NCBI RefSeq assembly: GCF_024137965.1
Contig: NZ_CP099975.1
Coordinates: forward strand, 2,480,001-2,544,000
Direction: 5' to 3'
Length of the DNA stretch: 64,000 bases
Origin: Halomonas sp. Y3
GTDB taxonomy: Bacteria; Pseudomonadota; Gammaproteobacteria; Pseudomonadales; Halomonadaceae
Positions within the stretch are counted from its first letter, which is position 1; each line of letters opens with the position of its first letter. Below are positions 1-11,821 of this stretch, piece by piece. The position numbers and the translations under genes are program-made. Below the pieces are notes generated by a model, which made no database searches, was not told the origin of the DNA, and saw only the letters and a list, made by a program, of their open reading frames with translations.

Positions 1-362
1 GACTGAGCCTCGACGCCCTGGGCGGCATCCACCACCAAAAGCGCCCCTTCGCAGGCGTAGAGCGAGCGCGAGACCTCGTAGGAGAAATCCACGTGGCCGG
101 GGGTATCGATGAAGTTGAGCTGGTAGGTGCTGCCGTCCTGGGCGTGATAGTCCAGGGTCACCGACTGGGCCTTGATGGTGATGCCCCGCTCCCGCTCCAG
201 GTCCATGGAGTCGAGCACCTGCTCCTTGAGCTCGCGCTCGGTCAGCCCGCCGCAGCTCTGGATCAGGCGGTCGGCCAGGGTCGACTTGCCGTGGTCGATG
301 TGGGCGATGATCGAGAAATTCCGTATATGCTTGAGCTTGTCGGATGCGGTGTCTTGGGCCAT
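1..362 (-). CDS. lepA: Elongation factor 4 (LepA), N-terminal part
   Basis: This is the first 120 codons of the ribosome back-translocating GTPase EF-4, a cytoplasmic translation factor. The reading starts [20 protein letters not shown] and carries the GTP-binding G1 loop AHVDHGKSTL, the switch I region with RGITIK, and the G3 motif DTPGHVDF. The gene runs off the left edge, so the C-terminal domains are not visible. A TACAAT sequence on the minus strand (443-448) may be its -10 element, but no good -35 accompanies it. Its position behind mucD matches the mucD-lepA order known in pseudomonads. The identification is secure. Confidence 0.96.
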   Translation of the reverse strand, partial: MAQDTASDKLKHIRNFSIIAHIDHGKSTLADRLIQSCGGLTERELKEQVLDSMDLERERGITIKAQSVTLDYHAQDGSTYQLNFIDTPGHVDFSYEVSRSLYACEGALLVVDAAQGVEAQ

Positions 363-470
363 CGAGAGTGTTCTGCCTGAATAGGGTTCTAGCCGGGCCA
401 GGCGGCACACAGGCCGCCGGCAAAAGGCCGGGATTGGTCGACATTGTACCGGCATGCGCCGGCCAGATAC

Positions 471-504
471 AGCGAACCCGGAGGCCGAGGCCTCCGGGTT
501 CGCT
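471..504 (-). terminator. Hairpin behind mucD
   Basis: A perfect 15-bp inverted repeat (471-485 with 490-504, 4-base loop) begins 17 bases beyond the mucD stop. There is no T tract on either side, so it may stabilise the mRNA end or terminate only weakly. It separates the mucD operon from lepA. Confidence 0.5.
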
Positions 505-520
505 CGTGACGGGCTGGAGG

Positions 521-1942
521 CTACTCCGCGCGCAGCCTCAGGGCGACGAACAGCGAGCGGCCGTCGCGGTAGAGGCGCACCGGCACGGCGCGGTCGACGG
601 GCAGCTCGCTGACCAGCTCCATCAGCTGGTCGGGGCTGGATACCGCCCGATGGTCGATGCTGACCAGGATATCGCCGGGGCGGATTCCGGCCGCGGCGGC
701 GGCGCCGTCGGGGTCGAGCTCACGCACCCGCACGCCGCCCTCGATGCCGATGGCCTCGCGCTCGGCGCGCTCCAGTTCGCCCACCGAGACCCCCAGGCGC
801 GCCTGGCGGCTCTCCTGAGGACGGCTGGCAGTGGCACGCTCGGCGTCGGGCCAGTCACCCACGGTCACCTGCAGCTGGCGACGCTCGCCGTCGCGCATCA
901 GCGCGAGTTCCACCTCGCTGCCCGGCGCCACGCGACCGATCAGCCGCGGCAGAGTGCTGGAGTCGTGGACGCGGCTGCCATCCACCTCGAGGATGACGTC
1001 CCCGGCCTGCAGGCCGTCACGGGCCGCCGGCCCCTCGGGGTCGAGGTCAGCGATCAGGGCACCGCTCGGGCTCTCCATGCCGAAGGATTCGGCCAGGTCC
1101 CGGGAGACGGGCTGGATCATGACGCCAAGCCAGCCGCGGCGCACCTGACCCTCGTCACGCAGCTGATCGGCCACGTCCATGGCGACGTTGATGGGAATGG
1201 CAAAGGAGAGCCCCATGAAGCCGCCGCTGCGGGTGAAGATCTGGGAGTTGATCCCCACGACTTCGCCATCAAGGTTGAACAGGGGGCCGCCGGAGTTACC
1301 CGGGTTGATCGCCACGTCGGTCTGGATGAAGGGCACGTAGGCGTCTCGCGGCAGGGTGCGGTCGATGGCGCTGACGATGCCCGCGGTCACCGAGTAGTCG
1401 AAGCCGAAGGGCGAGCCGATGGCGGCCACCCACTCCCCTACCCGGAGGGCATCGGAGTCGCCAAGCTTGAGCGTCGGCAGATCGCTGGCATCCACCTTGA
1501 GCAGGGCCACGTCGGTGCGCTCATCGCTGCCCACCAGCTCGGCGGTCAGTTCACGCCGGTCGTTGAGGCGCACCAGAATCTCGTCGGCGCCGTCGACCAC
1601 GTGGGCATTGGTGAGGATGTAGCCCTCCTCGCTGATGATGAAGCCTGATCCCAGGGACTGGCGCTCCTGGGGTCGCCCGGGCGCCTGGCCCCCCGGCGGC
1701 GAGGGAAAGCGGTCACCGAAGAAGTGGCGGAAGATCTCGGGCAGCTCCTGGCCGCCGAAGCCGTGGAAGGGGTTGTCGCGACTCTGCACCGTTCGCGTGG
1801 TGGAGATATTGACGACCCCGGGGGCGGCCTCCTCCACCAGCACGGTGAAATCGGGCAGGCCCCGGGCCGCGGCGGACTGCCAGGCCAGCAGGGCGGCGAC
1901 CAGCAGCACCCACAGGGTAAGAGGACGAATCATGCGCATCAT
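521..1942 (-). CDS. mucD: Periplasmic serine protease, DegP/MucD type
   Basis: This is a periplasmic HtrA-family protease and chaperone of about 473 residues that degrades misfolded envelope proteins and damps the sigma-E response. An N-terminal signal peptide ([20 protein letters not shown]) is followed by a trypsin-like domain. The catalytic triad is visible as His in LTNAHVVDG, Asp in ERTDVALLK and Ser in [10 protein letters not shown]. Two PDZ domains follow, around residues 260-350 and 370-470. I chose the ATG pair at 1942/1939 because an AGGAG lies 5-8 bases upstream; a longer frame to 2005 would bury the signal peptide. It is the last gene of the rpoE-mucA-mucB-mucD group. Confidence 0.93.
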   Translation of the reverse strand: MMRMIRPLTLWVLLVAALLAWQSAAARGLPDFTVLVEEAAPGVVNISTTRTVQSRDNPFHGFGGQELPEIFRHFFGDRFPSPPGGQAPGRPQERQSLGSGFIISEEGYILTNAHVVDGADEILVRLNDRRELTAELVGSDERTDVALLKVDASDLPTLKLGDSDALRVGEWVAAIGSPFGFDYSVTAGIVSAIDRTLPRDAYVPFIQTDVAINPGNSGGPLFNLDGEVVGINSQIFTRSGGFMGLSFAIPINVAMDVADQLRDEGQVRRGWLGVMIQPVSRDLAESFGMESPSGALIADLDPEGPAARDGLQAGDVILEVDGSRVHDSSTLPRLIGRVAPGSEVELALMRDGERRQLQVTVGDWPDAERATASRPQESRQARLGVSVGELERAEREAIGIEGGVRVRELDPDGAAAAAGIRPGDILVSIDHRAVSSPDQLMELVSELPVDRAVPVRLYRDGRSLFVALRLRAE

Positions 1943-2045
1943 GAAGACTCCTGCAGTACTTGGGGACAAGGGTGAGCCCGGGTCAGCTTGCGACGGCTCG
2001 AACACGGGTTTCCAGATAGGGTTGGGCGGACCGTTTCACAAGGGG

Positions 2046-3002
2046 TCAGGGCCCTTCCGGCCACTCCAGGGCCTCGGCCACCCTCAGCAGCACCCTGGCG
2101 GGCAGCTCCCCCATCACCACCAGCTGGCGAGGCTCCCCCCCGAGGTCGCGGTGGCGCACAGCGGCATTGGAGACGCCCAGGCGATGCAGCCCCGGGGCCA
2201 GCAGCTCCACCTCCTCCATGGGCGCCACGAAGACGCTGAGGGTGGAGAGGCCATCGCTGTAGAGGCGGTGGACCACGCCCTCGCCGTGTCGGGCGCTGCG
2301 GGTATCCACCGGCTGCGGCGTGAAGCCGTCGGGCAGCCAGCCGAGGCGCCAGGGGTCAGTGGGCGGCTCGCGCCTGGCGTCCAGGGTCACCGCCCCCTGA
2401 TAGAGACGCGGGCGCTCCAGGGCGGTCAGCTGGAAGGTCTCCAGCGGCCGGCCGGTCTCGTCGAGCAGGGTCTGCTTGAGGGTCAGCCCGGTGGCCTGAT
2501 CGAGCCACAGGCGATGACCGAAGCGGAAGCTGTCCAGCGGGGCGATATCGAGGCGGCGGGCGCGGCGATTGGCGATACGCTCCTCACCACCGAGGCTGAG
2601 GCGGTAGTGGGCATCGACTCGCTCGGCGATGCCGGCCGGGGAAGGCGGCGCCTCGCCCCCCTCCCCGGCCCAGCCCAGCCGACCGATGCGGCCGCGCCGC
2701 TCGAAGACCATGGGGGGGCCATCGAGGAAACTGGCCACGCCGCGCTCGATGCCGTCGCGCACCTCGTGGGCGAGCGCCAGGGTACGCACGCCGTCATGGC
2801 CGATGCGCACGGCGTGAGCCTCATAGAGGTAGCAGTGACCCGCCCAGAGGCTGCGCTCCAGCCACTGCTGAGCGGTGGCAGGTGCGGGCTCAGCCTCCAG
2901 GGTGCGGCAGTCGAATCGCTCGTCATTGGCCTGGGCAGCGGTGCCGATCAGCAGCCCCCCCAGGCAGGCGGCCAGCCACAGGCGCCGACGTGGTGCGCGC
3001 AT
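2046..3002 (-). CDS. mucB: Sigma-E regulatory protein MucB/RseB
   Basis: This periplasmic protein of 318 residues binds the anti-sigma factor MucA and shields it from proteolysis until envelope stress or lipid signals arrive. A clear signal peptide (LWLAACLGGLLIGTAAQAN) precedes a LolA/LolB-like fold domain and a smaller C-terminal domain, the normal RseB arrangement and length. The start at 3002 is the first Met before the signal peptide. It lies 14 bases behind mucA and about 100 bases before mucD. The MucC/RseC gene usually found between mucB and mucD in Pseudomonas is absent. Confidence 0.9.
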   Translation of the reverse strand: MRAPRRRLWLAACLGGLLIGTAAQANDERFDCRTLEAEPAPATAQQWLERSLWAGHCYLYEAHAVRIGHDGVRTLALAHEVRDGIERGVASFLDGPPMVFERRGRIGRLGWAGEGGEAPPSPAGIAERVDAHYRLSLGGEERIANRRARRLDIAPLDSFRFGHRLWLDQATGLTLKQTLLDETGRPLETFQLTALERPRLYQGAVTLDARREPPTDPWRLGWLPDGFTPQPVDTRSARHGEGVVHRLYSDGLSTLSVFVAPMEEVELLAPGLHRLGVSNAAVRHRDLGGEPRQLVVMGELPARVLLRVAEALEWPEGP

Positions 3003-3016
3003 CGCCAGCCTCCGCG

Positions 3017-3718
3017 TCAGCGCTGGCCGAGGCCGTCGGCGCCGGTGGCGCGCAGCAGCGGCATCCAGGTATCCCCACTGCGATAGGCGGCCCCTTCGGC
3101 GTGACGATCCAGGTAGGACTGCAGCAGGCGAGCCTGCTCCTCGTCGCCCATCAGCGACTGCCGCTGAGCCGGGGCCATGAACATGGGCGGCGCCTCGGCG
3201 CCGGCGCCGACGGTCATCAGCCCCTGGCCGCCGCCCTGGGGCAGCTGGAAGAGCGGCAGGTCCACCAGGGAGGGTCGCTGGGCGCTGCCGCCGTCGCCGG
3301 AGGCGAGGCTGGCCGGCGCCGGCTGGGCAGCGCCGCCGGCCGCCATGCCGGGCTCGCCGCCGTCCGGCGCACCGCCGGAGTAGAACTGCACCCCGGTGAT
3401 CACCATCAGGGAGACCGCCGCGGCGATGCCGGCGCTGCGCGCAAAGGGCAGCGTGCGCCGTGGCGCAGCCGCCGGGGCGACAGGCTCGGCGACGGGCGCA
3501 TCTTCTTCCTGAAGGCGCGCCATGATGCCGGCGGAGAGATCGGTGGAGACGTCGAGGTCGGGCTCGCGGCGCATCAGGCTGCGCATCAGGTGGTAGCGGC
3601 GCCACGCCTCGGCGGCATCGGGCGCGCTATCCAGCGTCTTGAGCAGGCGGCGCAGCTCGAGCTCGTCCCCCTCGTTGTCCATCAGGGCAGAAAGCGACTC
3701 CCGTGCGTTCTGACTCAT
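3017..3718 (-). CDS. mucA: Anti-sigma-E factor MucA/RseA
   Basis: This inner-membrane protein of 233 residues holds sigma-E/AlgU inactive through its cytoplasmic N-terminus. The N-terminal anti-sigma domain starts MSQNARESLSALMDNEGDEL and includes the typical WRRYHLMRSLMR segment. One membrane helix lies near residues 100-115 (AGIAAAVSLMVITGVQFY), followed by a low-complexity Ala/Pro/Gly-rich periplasmic region. The C-terminus is the part MucB would bind. It is separated from rpoE by 183 bases containing a strong hairpin. Family and context agree. Confidence 0.92.
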   Translation of the reverse strand: MSQNARESLSALMDNEGDELELRRLLKTLDSAPDAAEAWRRYHLMRSLMRREPDLDVSTDLSAGIMARLQEEDAPVAEPVAPAAAPRRTLPFARSAGIAAAVSLMVITGVQFYSGGAPDGGEPGMAAGGAAQPAPASLASGDGGSAQRPSLVDLPLFQLPQGGGQGLMTVGAGAEAPPMFMAPAQRQSLMGDEEQARLLQSYLDRHAEGAAYRSGDTWMPLLRATGADGLGQR

Positions 3719-3777
3719 TCTCTACACCCTCACAGTGGCAGGACGCTCCGCCCTGCTCCCTCGATTTCAGCCTGGAA

Positions 3778-3809
3778 TCGGCATTCCCGGAATGGGCCGG
3801 GAATGCCGA
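3778..3809 (-). other. Strong hairpin between rpoE and mucA
   Basis: A perfect 13-bp inverted repeat (3778-3790 with 3797-3809, 6-base loop) sits in the 183-base gap between the sigma factor and its anti-sigma factor. It lacks a T tract on the minus strand, so it is not an ordinary intrinsic terminator. It could protect or process the mRNA and set the ratio of the two proteins. The role is inference; the repeat itself is directly visible. Confidence 0.6.
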
Positions 3810-3901
3810 CGCGATCTCCGCCTGGCAGCGGATCGAACACTGCTTCTGACGTCAAAGGCGGCGGACAGTTCAGCCAATCGGCAAAAAGTGTGCACTCGCC
3901 C

Positions 3902-4507
3902 CTACTCCTCCACTGCCTCGCGGTTGCGCGAGGTGGTGACCAGCGGCTGGATATGCTGATCTACCGCCTCCCGGGCACGAAAGATCCGCGAGCGCACCGT
4001 GCCCACCGGGCACTGCATGATGTTGGCGATATCCTCGTAGGAGAGCCCCTCCAGCTCGCGCAGGGTGATCGCCGTGCGCAGGTCGTCGGGCAGGTTGTCG
4101 ATCGCCTCGAAGACCGCCGCCTCGAGCTGGTCCCGGGCCATGGAGGCCTCCGGCGATTCGCTGTCGGCCAGCCGCCCGCTGTGGTCGACGATCTCGGCAT
4201 CGACGATATCCAGGTCGCTGCCCGGCGGGCGGCGCCCCCGGGAAACCAGGTGGTTCTTGGCGGTATTGATGGCGATGCGGTACATCCAGGTGTAGAAGGC
4301 GCTCTCGGCCCGGAACTTGCCCAGGGCCCGGTAGGCCTTGATGAAGGCCTCCTGGGCCACGTCCTGCACCTCGGCGTGGTCGTGCACGTAGCGCCCGATC
4401 AGGCCGATGATCTTGTGCTGGTACTTCTTGACCAGCAGGTCAAAGGCGCGGGTATCGCCCTTCTGGGCGCGCTCGACGAGCTGCTGATCGGTCTCCCTGG
4501 CGCCCAT
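3902..4507 (-). CDS. rpoE: RNA polymerase sigma factor RpoE/AlgU
   Basis: This is an extracytoplasmic-function sigma factor of 201 residues that directs RNA polymerase to envelope-stress promoters. Region 2 is seen in DQQLVERAQKGDTRAFDLLV through TWMYRIAINTAKNHL, and region 4 in LREGLSY-like LRELEGLSYEDIANIMQCPVG with GTVRSRIFRARE. The length and sequence match RpoE/AlgU closely. It heads the operon with mucA, mucB and mucD. The 354 bases upstream are shared with the divergent DAHP synthase gene. I looked for a self-regulating sigma-E promoter there and found no convincing GAACTT/TCTGA pair. Confidence 0.95.
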   Translation of the reverse strand: MGARETDQQLVERAQKGDTRAFDLLVKKYQHKIIGLIGRYVHDHAEVQDVAQEAFIKAYRALGKFRAESAFYTWMYRIAINTAKNHLVSRGRRPPGSDLDIVDAEIVDHSGRLADSESPEASMARDQLEAAVFEAIDNLPDDLRTAITLRELEGLSYEDIANIMQCPVGTVRSRIFRAREAVDQHIQPLVTTSRNREAVEE

Positions 4508-4861
4508 TCACACCCTCCCCGACGAAGGCCGAGGAGCGCGCGGCGGCAGCGCAGGAGAATCAGCGGTCAAACAAGAGTGTGCATGCATGGCGTCAACCTG
4601 GAGCCCTCGAGGGCGGCAAAATATCAGGGGCCTTGGCCCAGTGTCGCACAAGTGTTCCCGTTTCCTGTTCATCCATCAAGTCATTGTACGGTAAGCAGCG
4701 TGCTGTATTGGTTTGCCCGGCCTGGGACTCCCGGGATGCATCAGGGTTCCCCGATTGATTACAGGCGCCCCCGCCGGTGTATAGTAGGGGGACTAGAATA
4801 GAGCGCCCCCGAGCCATCGCGCCCCAGGGCCATCAGCGCAGACACGACACAAGGTAGCCGC
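4508..4861. other. Divergent intergenic region, rpoE/DAHP synthase
   Basis: This 354-base stretch holds no gene. It contains a candidate promoter for the plus-strand DAHP synthase (4755-4785) and a TACAAT on the minus strand (4683-4688) that could be a -10 for rpoE. A TTGACG on the minus strand (4591-4596) has no good -10 partner. I see no terminator or repeat in it. Confidence 0.5.
4755..4785 (+). promoter_or_regulatory. Candidate promoter of DAHP synthase gene
   Basis: TTGATT (4755-4760) and TATAGT (4780-4785) are separated by 19 bases, with TG directly before the -10. The spacing is longer than the ideal 17, so the call is tentative. It would give a leader of about 70 bases. Confidence 0.4.
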
Positions 4862-5941
4862 ATGACAGATCAGCAGGTCAGCAACCTCAACGTCCTCGCC
4901 CAGGACGTCCTCATCACCCCCGAAGCCCTGAAGCGCGAGATCCCGCTCACCGAGGCCGCCGAGCGCACCGTCATCGAGGGGCGCGAGACCATCCAGCGCA
5001 TCCTCGACGGCGAGGACCCTCGCTTGCTGGTGGTGGTGGGCCCCTGCTCCATCCACGACGTGGATGCCGCCCTGGACTACGCGCGCCGCCTGCGCCGCCT
5101 GGCCGACGAGGTCAAGGAGAGCCTCTACATCGTGATGCGCGTCTACTTCGAGAAGCCGCGCACCACCGTGGGCTGGAAGGGACTGATCAACGACCCCCAC
5201 CTCAACGGCTCCTTCGAGATCGAGGAGGGCCTGCATATCGCCCGCCGCCTGCTGGTAGAGCTGGCCGAGATGGGCCTGCCGCTGGCCACCGAGGCACTGG
5301 ACCCGATCTCGCCCCAGTACCTCCAGGACTGCATCAGCTGGTCAGCGATCGGCGCCCGCACCACCGAGTCCCAGACCCACCGCGAGATGTCCTCCGGCCT
5401 CTCCTGCCCGGTGGGCTTCAAGAACGGCACCGACGGCAGCCTCGAGGTGGCGGTCAACGCCCTGCAGTCCGTCGCCCACCCGCACAACTTCCTGGGCATC
5501 GACTACGCCGGCCGGGTGGCGATCATCCGCACCCGCGGCAACGCCTACGGCCACGTGGTGCTGCGCGGCGGCAACGGCAAGCCCAACTATGACAGCGTCA
5601 GCGTGGCCCTTGCGGAACAGGAACTGAAGAAGGCAGGCGTCAAGCCGAACATCATGATCGACTGCTCCCACGCCAACTCCAACAAGGACCCGGCGCTGCA
5701 GCCCCTGGTGCTGGAGAACGTCACCAACCAGATCCTGGAGGGCAACCGCTCGATCATCGGCCTGATGGTGGAATCCAACATCGGCTGGGGCAACCAGAAG
5801 GTCCCCGAGGACCACAGCCAGCTCAAGTATGGCGTCTCCATCACCGATGCCTGCATCGACTGGGACACCACCGAGCACGCCCTGAAGACCATGAACGAGA
5901 AGCTCGCCCCGACCCTGGCCAAGCGGATTAAGGACGCCTGA
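4862..5941 (+). CDS. aroG: 3-deoxy-7-phosphoheptulonate synthase, class I
   Basis: This enzyme of 359 residues condenses phosphoenolpyruvate with erythrose 4-phosphate, the first step of the shikimate pathway to aromatic amino acids. The sequence is a standard class I (AroFGH type) enzyme: VVVGPCSIHD near residue 60, RVYFEKPRTTVGWKG, the metal and substrate segment DCSHANSNKD, and VESNIGWGNQ near the end. The start follows an AAGGT six bases upstream. Which aromatic amino acid inhibits it cannot be read with certainty, so the aroG label is approximate. It ends at a hairpin shared with convergent dinG. Confidence 0.93.
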   Translation: MTDQQVSNLNVLAQDVLITPEALKREIPLTEAAERTVIEGRETIQRILDGEDPRLLVVVGPCSIHDVDAALDYARRLRRLADEVKESLYIVMRVYFEKPRTTVGWKGLINDPHLNGSFEIEEGLHIARRLLVELAEMGLPLATEALDPISPQYLQDCISWSAIGARTTESQTHREMSSGLSCPVGFKNGTDGSLEVAVNALQSVAHPHNFLGIDYAGRVAIIRTRGNAYGHVVLRGGNGKPNYDSVSVALAEQELKKAGVKPNIMIDCSHANSNKDPALQPLVLENVTNQILEGNRSIIGLMVESNIGWGNQKVPEDHSQLKYGVSITDACIDWDTTEHALKTMNEKLAPTLAKRIKDA

Positions 5942-5971
5942 GCCACCCTCGATCGGCGATAGCGCCACACC

Positions 5972-6008
5972 CAGCGGGTCCGCCATCTCGGCGGACCCGC
6001 TGTCGTTC
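5972..6008. terminator. Bidirectional terminator between aroG and dinG
   Basis: A perfect 13-bp stem (5972-5984 with 5990-6002, 5-base loop) lies between two convergent genes, 30 bases after the aroG stop and 15 bases before the dinG stop. Only a weak T-rich run follows on the plus strand. Confidence 0.7.
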
Positions 6009-6017
6009 CGGGGTGGG

Positions 6018-8159
<2,142 letters not shown>

Positions 8160-8163
8160 GGCC

Positions 8164-9441
8164 TCAGATCAGGCCTTCCGGCGGGTGCTCGCAGGGCAGC
8201 TTGTCGCCGATGAAGCGCTCGATCTCGGGCAGCGAGAAGGCATCCTCCTCGCCCACGAAGCTGATCGACACGCCCTTGGCGCCGGCGCGGCCGGTGCGGC
8301 CGATGCGGTGGACATAGTCCTCCGGGTCTTCCGGCAGGGTGTAGTTGATCACGTGGCTGACATCCTCGATATGGATGCCGCGGCCGGCCACATCGGTGGC
8401 CACCAGCACCTGGATCTCGCCCTCGCGAAACTTCTCGAGGGTGGAGATGCGCTGATTCTGGGGCACATCGCCGGAGAGCATGGCGGCGTTGATGCCGGCC
8501 TTGCGCAGCAGGTCGTCGAGCTTGCGCACCAGGTCGCGGCGGTTGCCGAACACCATGACGCGGTCGAAGCTCTCCTGCTGGAGCAGGTTGACCAGCAGTT
8601 TCTGCTTGTCGGCGTCGCCGACCAGGTAGACCCGCTGGTCGATGTCGGCGGCATTCTCCACCGTGACCGCGATCTCCACGTGGGCCGGCTCATGGGTCCA
8701 CTGGCTGGCCAGGTTGAGGATGTCCTCGGTGAAGGTGGCCGAGAAGAGGAAGGTCTGGCGCTCCTCCTTCTTCGGCGTATGGCGGATGATCCGCTTCACG
8801 TCGGGAATGAAGCCCATGGAGAGCATGCGGTCGGCTTCGTCGAGCACCAGCACCTCGACCTGGGTCAGGTCGACGTCGCGCTTCTGGTGGAAGTCGAGCA
8901 GGCGGCCGGGGGTGGCCACCAGCAGGTCGAGCCGGCCGCCCAGGGCTTCCCGCTGCTTCTGGTAGTCCATGCCGCCGACAACGCTGGCCACCTTGAGGTC
9001 GGTGAAGCGCGCCAGCGCCCTGGCATCCTTCTCGATCTGCAGCGCCAGCTCCCGGGTGGGGGCCACGATCAGCGCCCGCGGGGCGCCGGGCTTCTGGGCG
9101 TTGGGGGCCTCCTCCTCGAGGAAGTAGGCCAGGATCGAGATCAGGAAGGCGGCGGTCTTGCCGGTGCCGGTCTGGGCCTTGCCGACCACGTCGCCCCCCA
9201 GCAGGGTGTGGGTCAGCGCCTCGGCCTGGATCGGGGTGCAGTACTCGAAGCCCTGGGCATGGATGGCTCGCATCAGCGGCAACGGCAGGTCGAAGTCATG
9301 AAAGCGCCACTTGCCTGCCACGGCAGGCACCTGGAACTGGCGCAGGTCCCAGCCGGAGGCGTTGCGGCGGCGCGGCTTGCGACGACGACGCTTGGGCTTG
9401 CGATCCTGGGCCGGTGCGTTGATCTGATCCGACTCGCTCAT
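8164..9441 (-). CDS. rhlB: DEAD-box RNA helicase RhlB
   Basis: This is an ATP-dependent RNA helicase of 425 residues, most like RhlB, the helicase partner of RNase E in the degradosome. After a very basic N-terminal tail ([11 protein letters not shown]) come the Q motif CTPIQAEAL, Walker [17 protein letters not shown], the DEAD box [12 protein letters not shown] in FLFSATF, and the C-terminal [13 protein letters not shown] used the ATG at 9441 (MSESDQ) rather than an upstream in-frame Met because the family begins here. RNase E itself is encoded in this window at 36.1 kb. RhlE is the main alternative name. Confidence 0.88.
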   Translation of the reverse strand: MSESDQINAPAQDRKPKRRRRKPRRRNASGWDLRQFQVPAVAGKWRFHDFDLPLPLMRAIHAQGFEYCTPIQAEALTHTLLGGDVVGKAQTGTGKTAAFLISILAYFLEEEAPNAQKPGAPRALIVAPTRELALQIEKDARALARFTDLKVASVVGGMDYQKQREALGGRLDLLVATPGRLLDFHQKRDVDLTQVEVLVLDEADRMLSMGFIPDVKRIIRHTPKKEERQTFLFSATFTEDILNLASQWTHEPAHVEIAVTVENAADIDQRVYLVGDADKQKLLVNLLQQESFDRVMVFGNRRDLVRKLDDLLRKAGINAAMLSGDVPQNQRISTLEKFREGEIQVLVATDVAGRGIHIEDVSHVINYTLPEDPEDYVHRIGRTGRAGAKGVSISFVGEEDAFSLPEIERFIGDKLPCEHPPEGLI

Positions 9442-9490
9442 AGGCTGCTGTCTGTCCGTGTGGATGGTTGGGTGCATGACACAAACGGGC

Positions 9491-9496
9491 ATTGTA
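9491..9496 (-). promoter_or_regulatory. Candidate extended -10 for rhlB-dinG
   Basis: On the minus strand TACAAT is preceded by TGG, giving an extended -10 (TGnTACAAT), 50 bases upstream of the rhlB start. No -35 of note is seen. Confidence 0.45.
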
Positions 9497-9562
9497 CCAG
9501 CCTATACGACGAAGGGCGCGCCTCGTGGCATCCCGCGTCTGTGGTGGCGGCGACGAGGCTGG

Positions 9563-9568
9563 TAGAAT
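9563..9568 (+). promoter_or_regulatory. Candidate extended -10 for the small basic gene
   Basis: TAGAAT at 9563-9568 is preceded by TGG (9560-9562), another extended -10. It lies 26 bases before the ATG of the next gene, with a GAGGAG ribosome site (9581-9586) between them. Confidence 0.5.
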
Positions 9569-9593
9569 GGGCGCCAACCAGAGGAGCCTTTCC

Positions 9594-9839
9594 ATGACAC
9601 GTCGCAAGAAGACCCGTTCGCTGGCCGACAAGGTGCAGATCCGCACCGGCCGGCGCAAGGACTACAAGAAGTGGCGCCACGAGAACCCCGACCAGGTCAC
9701 CTCGTCGACGCGCTACACCCAGAAGAAGCGCCAGCAGCGCAAGCTACAGGCTGCCCGCAAGCTGGCCCGCCAGCAGGAGGGGCAGGGCATCGCCATCCAC
9801 CCCGAGCAGGGCAGCGACCCGGGGAGCCCGGAGCCGTGA
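9594..9839 (+). CDS. Small very basic protein of unknown function
   Basis: This encodes an 81-residue protein rich in Lys, Arg and Gln ([20 protein letters not shown] at the start, then a [19 protein letters not shown] stretch). The composition suggests a nucleic-acid- or ribosome-binding role, but I do not recognise the family. A GAGGAG ribosome site eight bases upstream fixes the start, and an extended -10 lies just before it. Its TGA overlaps the ATG of xthA by one base, so translation is likely coupled. The acidic/proline tail ([12 protein letters not shown]) appears disordered. The two strong start signals make it a real gene. Confidence 0.75.
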   Translation: MTRRKKTRSLADKVQIRTGRRKDYKKWRHENPDQVTSSTRYTQKKRQQRKLQAARKLARQQEGQGIAIHPEQGSDPGSPEP

Positions 9840-10666
9840 TGCGGCTGGTCTCGTTCAACATCAACGGCATCCGCGCCCGGCTCCACCAGCTCGAGGCACT
9901 GGTGACCACTCAGCGTCCGGCGGTGATCGGCCTGCAGGAGACCAAGGTCCAGGACAGCGAGTTTCCCCGCGAGGCGGTGGAGGCGCTGGGCTACCGAGTG
10001 TTCTTTCACGGCCAGAAGGGGCACTACGGGGTGGCACTGATGATCGACGCCGGCCAGTGCGGCGAGCCCGAGACGGTCCACTACGGCTTTCCCGACGACG
10101 GCGAGGAGGCCCAGCGGCGCATGATCGGCGCGCGCCTGGTGCTGGCCGACGGCGAGGCGCTGACGGTGTGGAACGGCTACTTCCCCCAGGGGGAGAACCT
10201 CGACCATCCGGTGAAGTTTCCCCACAAGCGCGAGTTCTACGCCCAGCTCAAGCGGCTGCTGGAAACGCACCACCGCCCCGACGAGCGCCTCGCGGTGATG
10301 GGCGACTTCAACATCTCCCCCGAGGATAGCGATATCGGGATCGGCGAGGCCAACCGCAAGCGCTGGCTGCGCGAGGGCAAGACCAGCTTCCAGCCGGTGG
10401 AGCGGGAGTGGCTCGACGGCATCAAGGCCTGGGGGCTCGTCGACAGCTACCGGGTGCGCTACCCGGCAGTGGACGACCGCTACAGCTGGTTCGACTACCG
10501 CTCCAAGGGCTTCGACCGCGAGCCCAGGCGCGGGCTGCGCATCGATCATATCCTGGTCACCGCACCGCTGGCCGAGCACGTGCGCGACGCCGGCATCGAT
10601 TACGACCTGCGCGGCATAGAGCGACCCTCGGATCACGCACCGGTCTGGACCGACCTCGACCTCTGA
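9839..10666 (+). CDS. xthA: Exodeoxyribonuclease III family
   Basis: This base-excision-repair AP endonuclease and 3'-5' exonuclease has 275 residues. The endonuclease/exonuclease/phosphatase fold is evident: FNINGIRAR at the N-terminus, LQETKV with the metal-binding Glu, the active-site GDFNISPED, and the C-terminal SDHAPVW His. The start overlaps the stop of the upstream small gene (TGATG). The convergent tonB gene ends four bases downstream with no obvious terminator between them. Confidence 0.92.
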   Translation: MRLVSFNINGIRARLHQLEALVTTQRPAVIGLQETKVQDSEFPREAVEALGYRVFFHGQKGHYGVALMIDAGQCGEPETVHYGFPDDGEEAQRRMIGARLVLADGEALTVWNGYFPQGENLDHPVKFPHKREFYAQLKRLLETHHRPDERLAVMGDFNISPEDSDIGIGEANRKRWLREGKTSFQPVEREWLDGIKAWGLVDSYRVRYPAVDDRYSWFDYRSKGFDREPRRGLRIDHILVTAPLAEHVRDAGIDYDLRGIERPSDHAPVWTDLDL

Positions 10667-10670
10667 GCGC

Positions 10671-11416
<746 letters not shown>

Positions 11417-11420
<4 letters not shown>

Positions 11421-11821
11421 TCGCCGCTCCGCGTGGCCGCCACCGCCACCTCCTCGACCCCGGCCTCCCGCAGGCGATCCATCACCTCCACCAGCAGGCC
11501 GGTGGTGGCCTGGCGATCGGCCTGGATCACCACGCTGCCGCTGCCGCTGATCAGCGCGGCCACCTCCGGCCCCACCCGGTGCAGGTCGACCGGCTGACCA
11601 TCCACCCAGACGGCACCCTCCCCGGTCAGCGCCACCATCACCTGGGCATCGGGCCGCGGCGTGGCGGCGCTGGACTCGGGGCGCTCGATCTCGATGCCGC
11701 TCTCCTTGATGAAGCTGGTGGTGACGATGAAGAAGATCAGCATGATGAACACCACGTCCAGCATCGGCGTGAGGTTCACCTCGCCGGTCTCGGCGTCGGC
11801 ACTCAGGCGACGTCTACGCAT
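11417..11821 (-). CDS. exbD: Biopolymer transport protein ExbD (TonB2 system)
   Basis: This proton-channel subunit of 134 residues works with ExbB to energise TonB. It has the short cytoplasmic N-terminus, one membrane helix with the functional Asp in NLTPMLDVVFIMLIFFIVTT, and a periplasmic domain ending in DRLREAGVEEVAVA. It overlaps exbB by eight bases and tonB by four, so all are translated from one message. Confidence 0.93.

Noticed and set aside
4651..4660. GGGAACAC on the minus strand upstream of rpoE as a sigma-E -35.
   Set aside because: No TCTGA-like -10 occurs at 16-17 bases, so self-regulation could not be supported.
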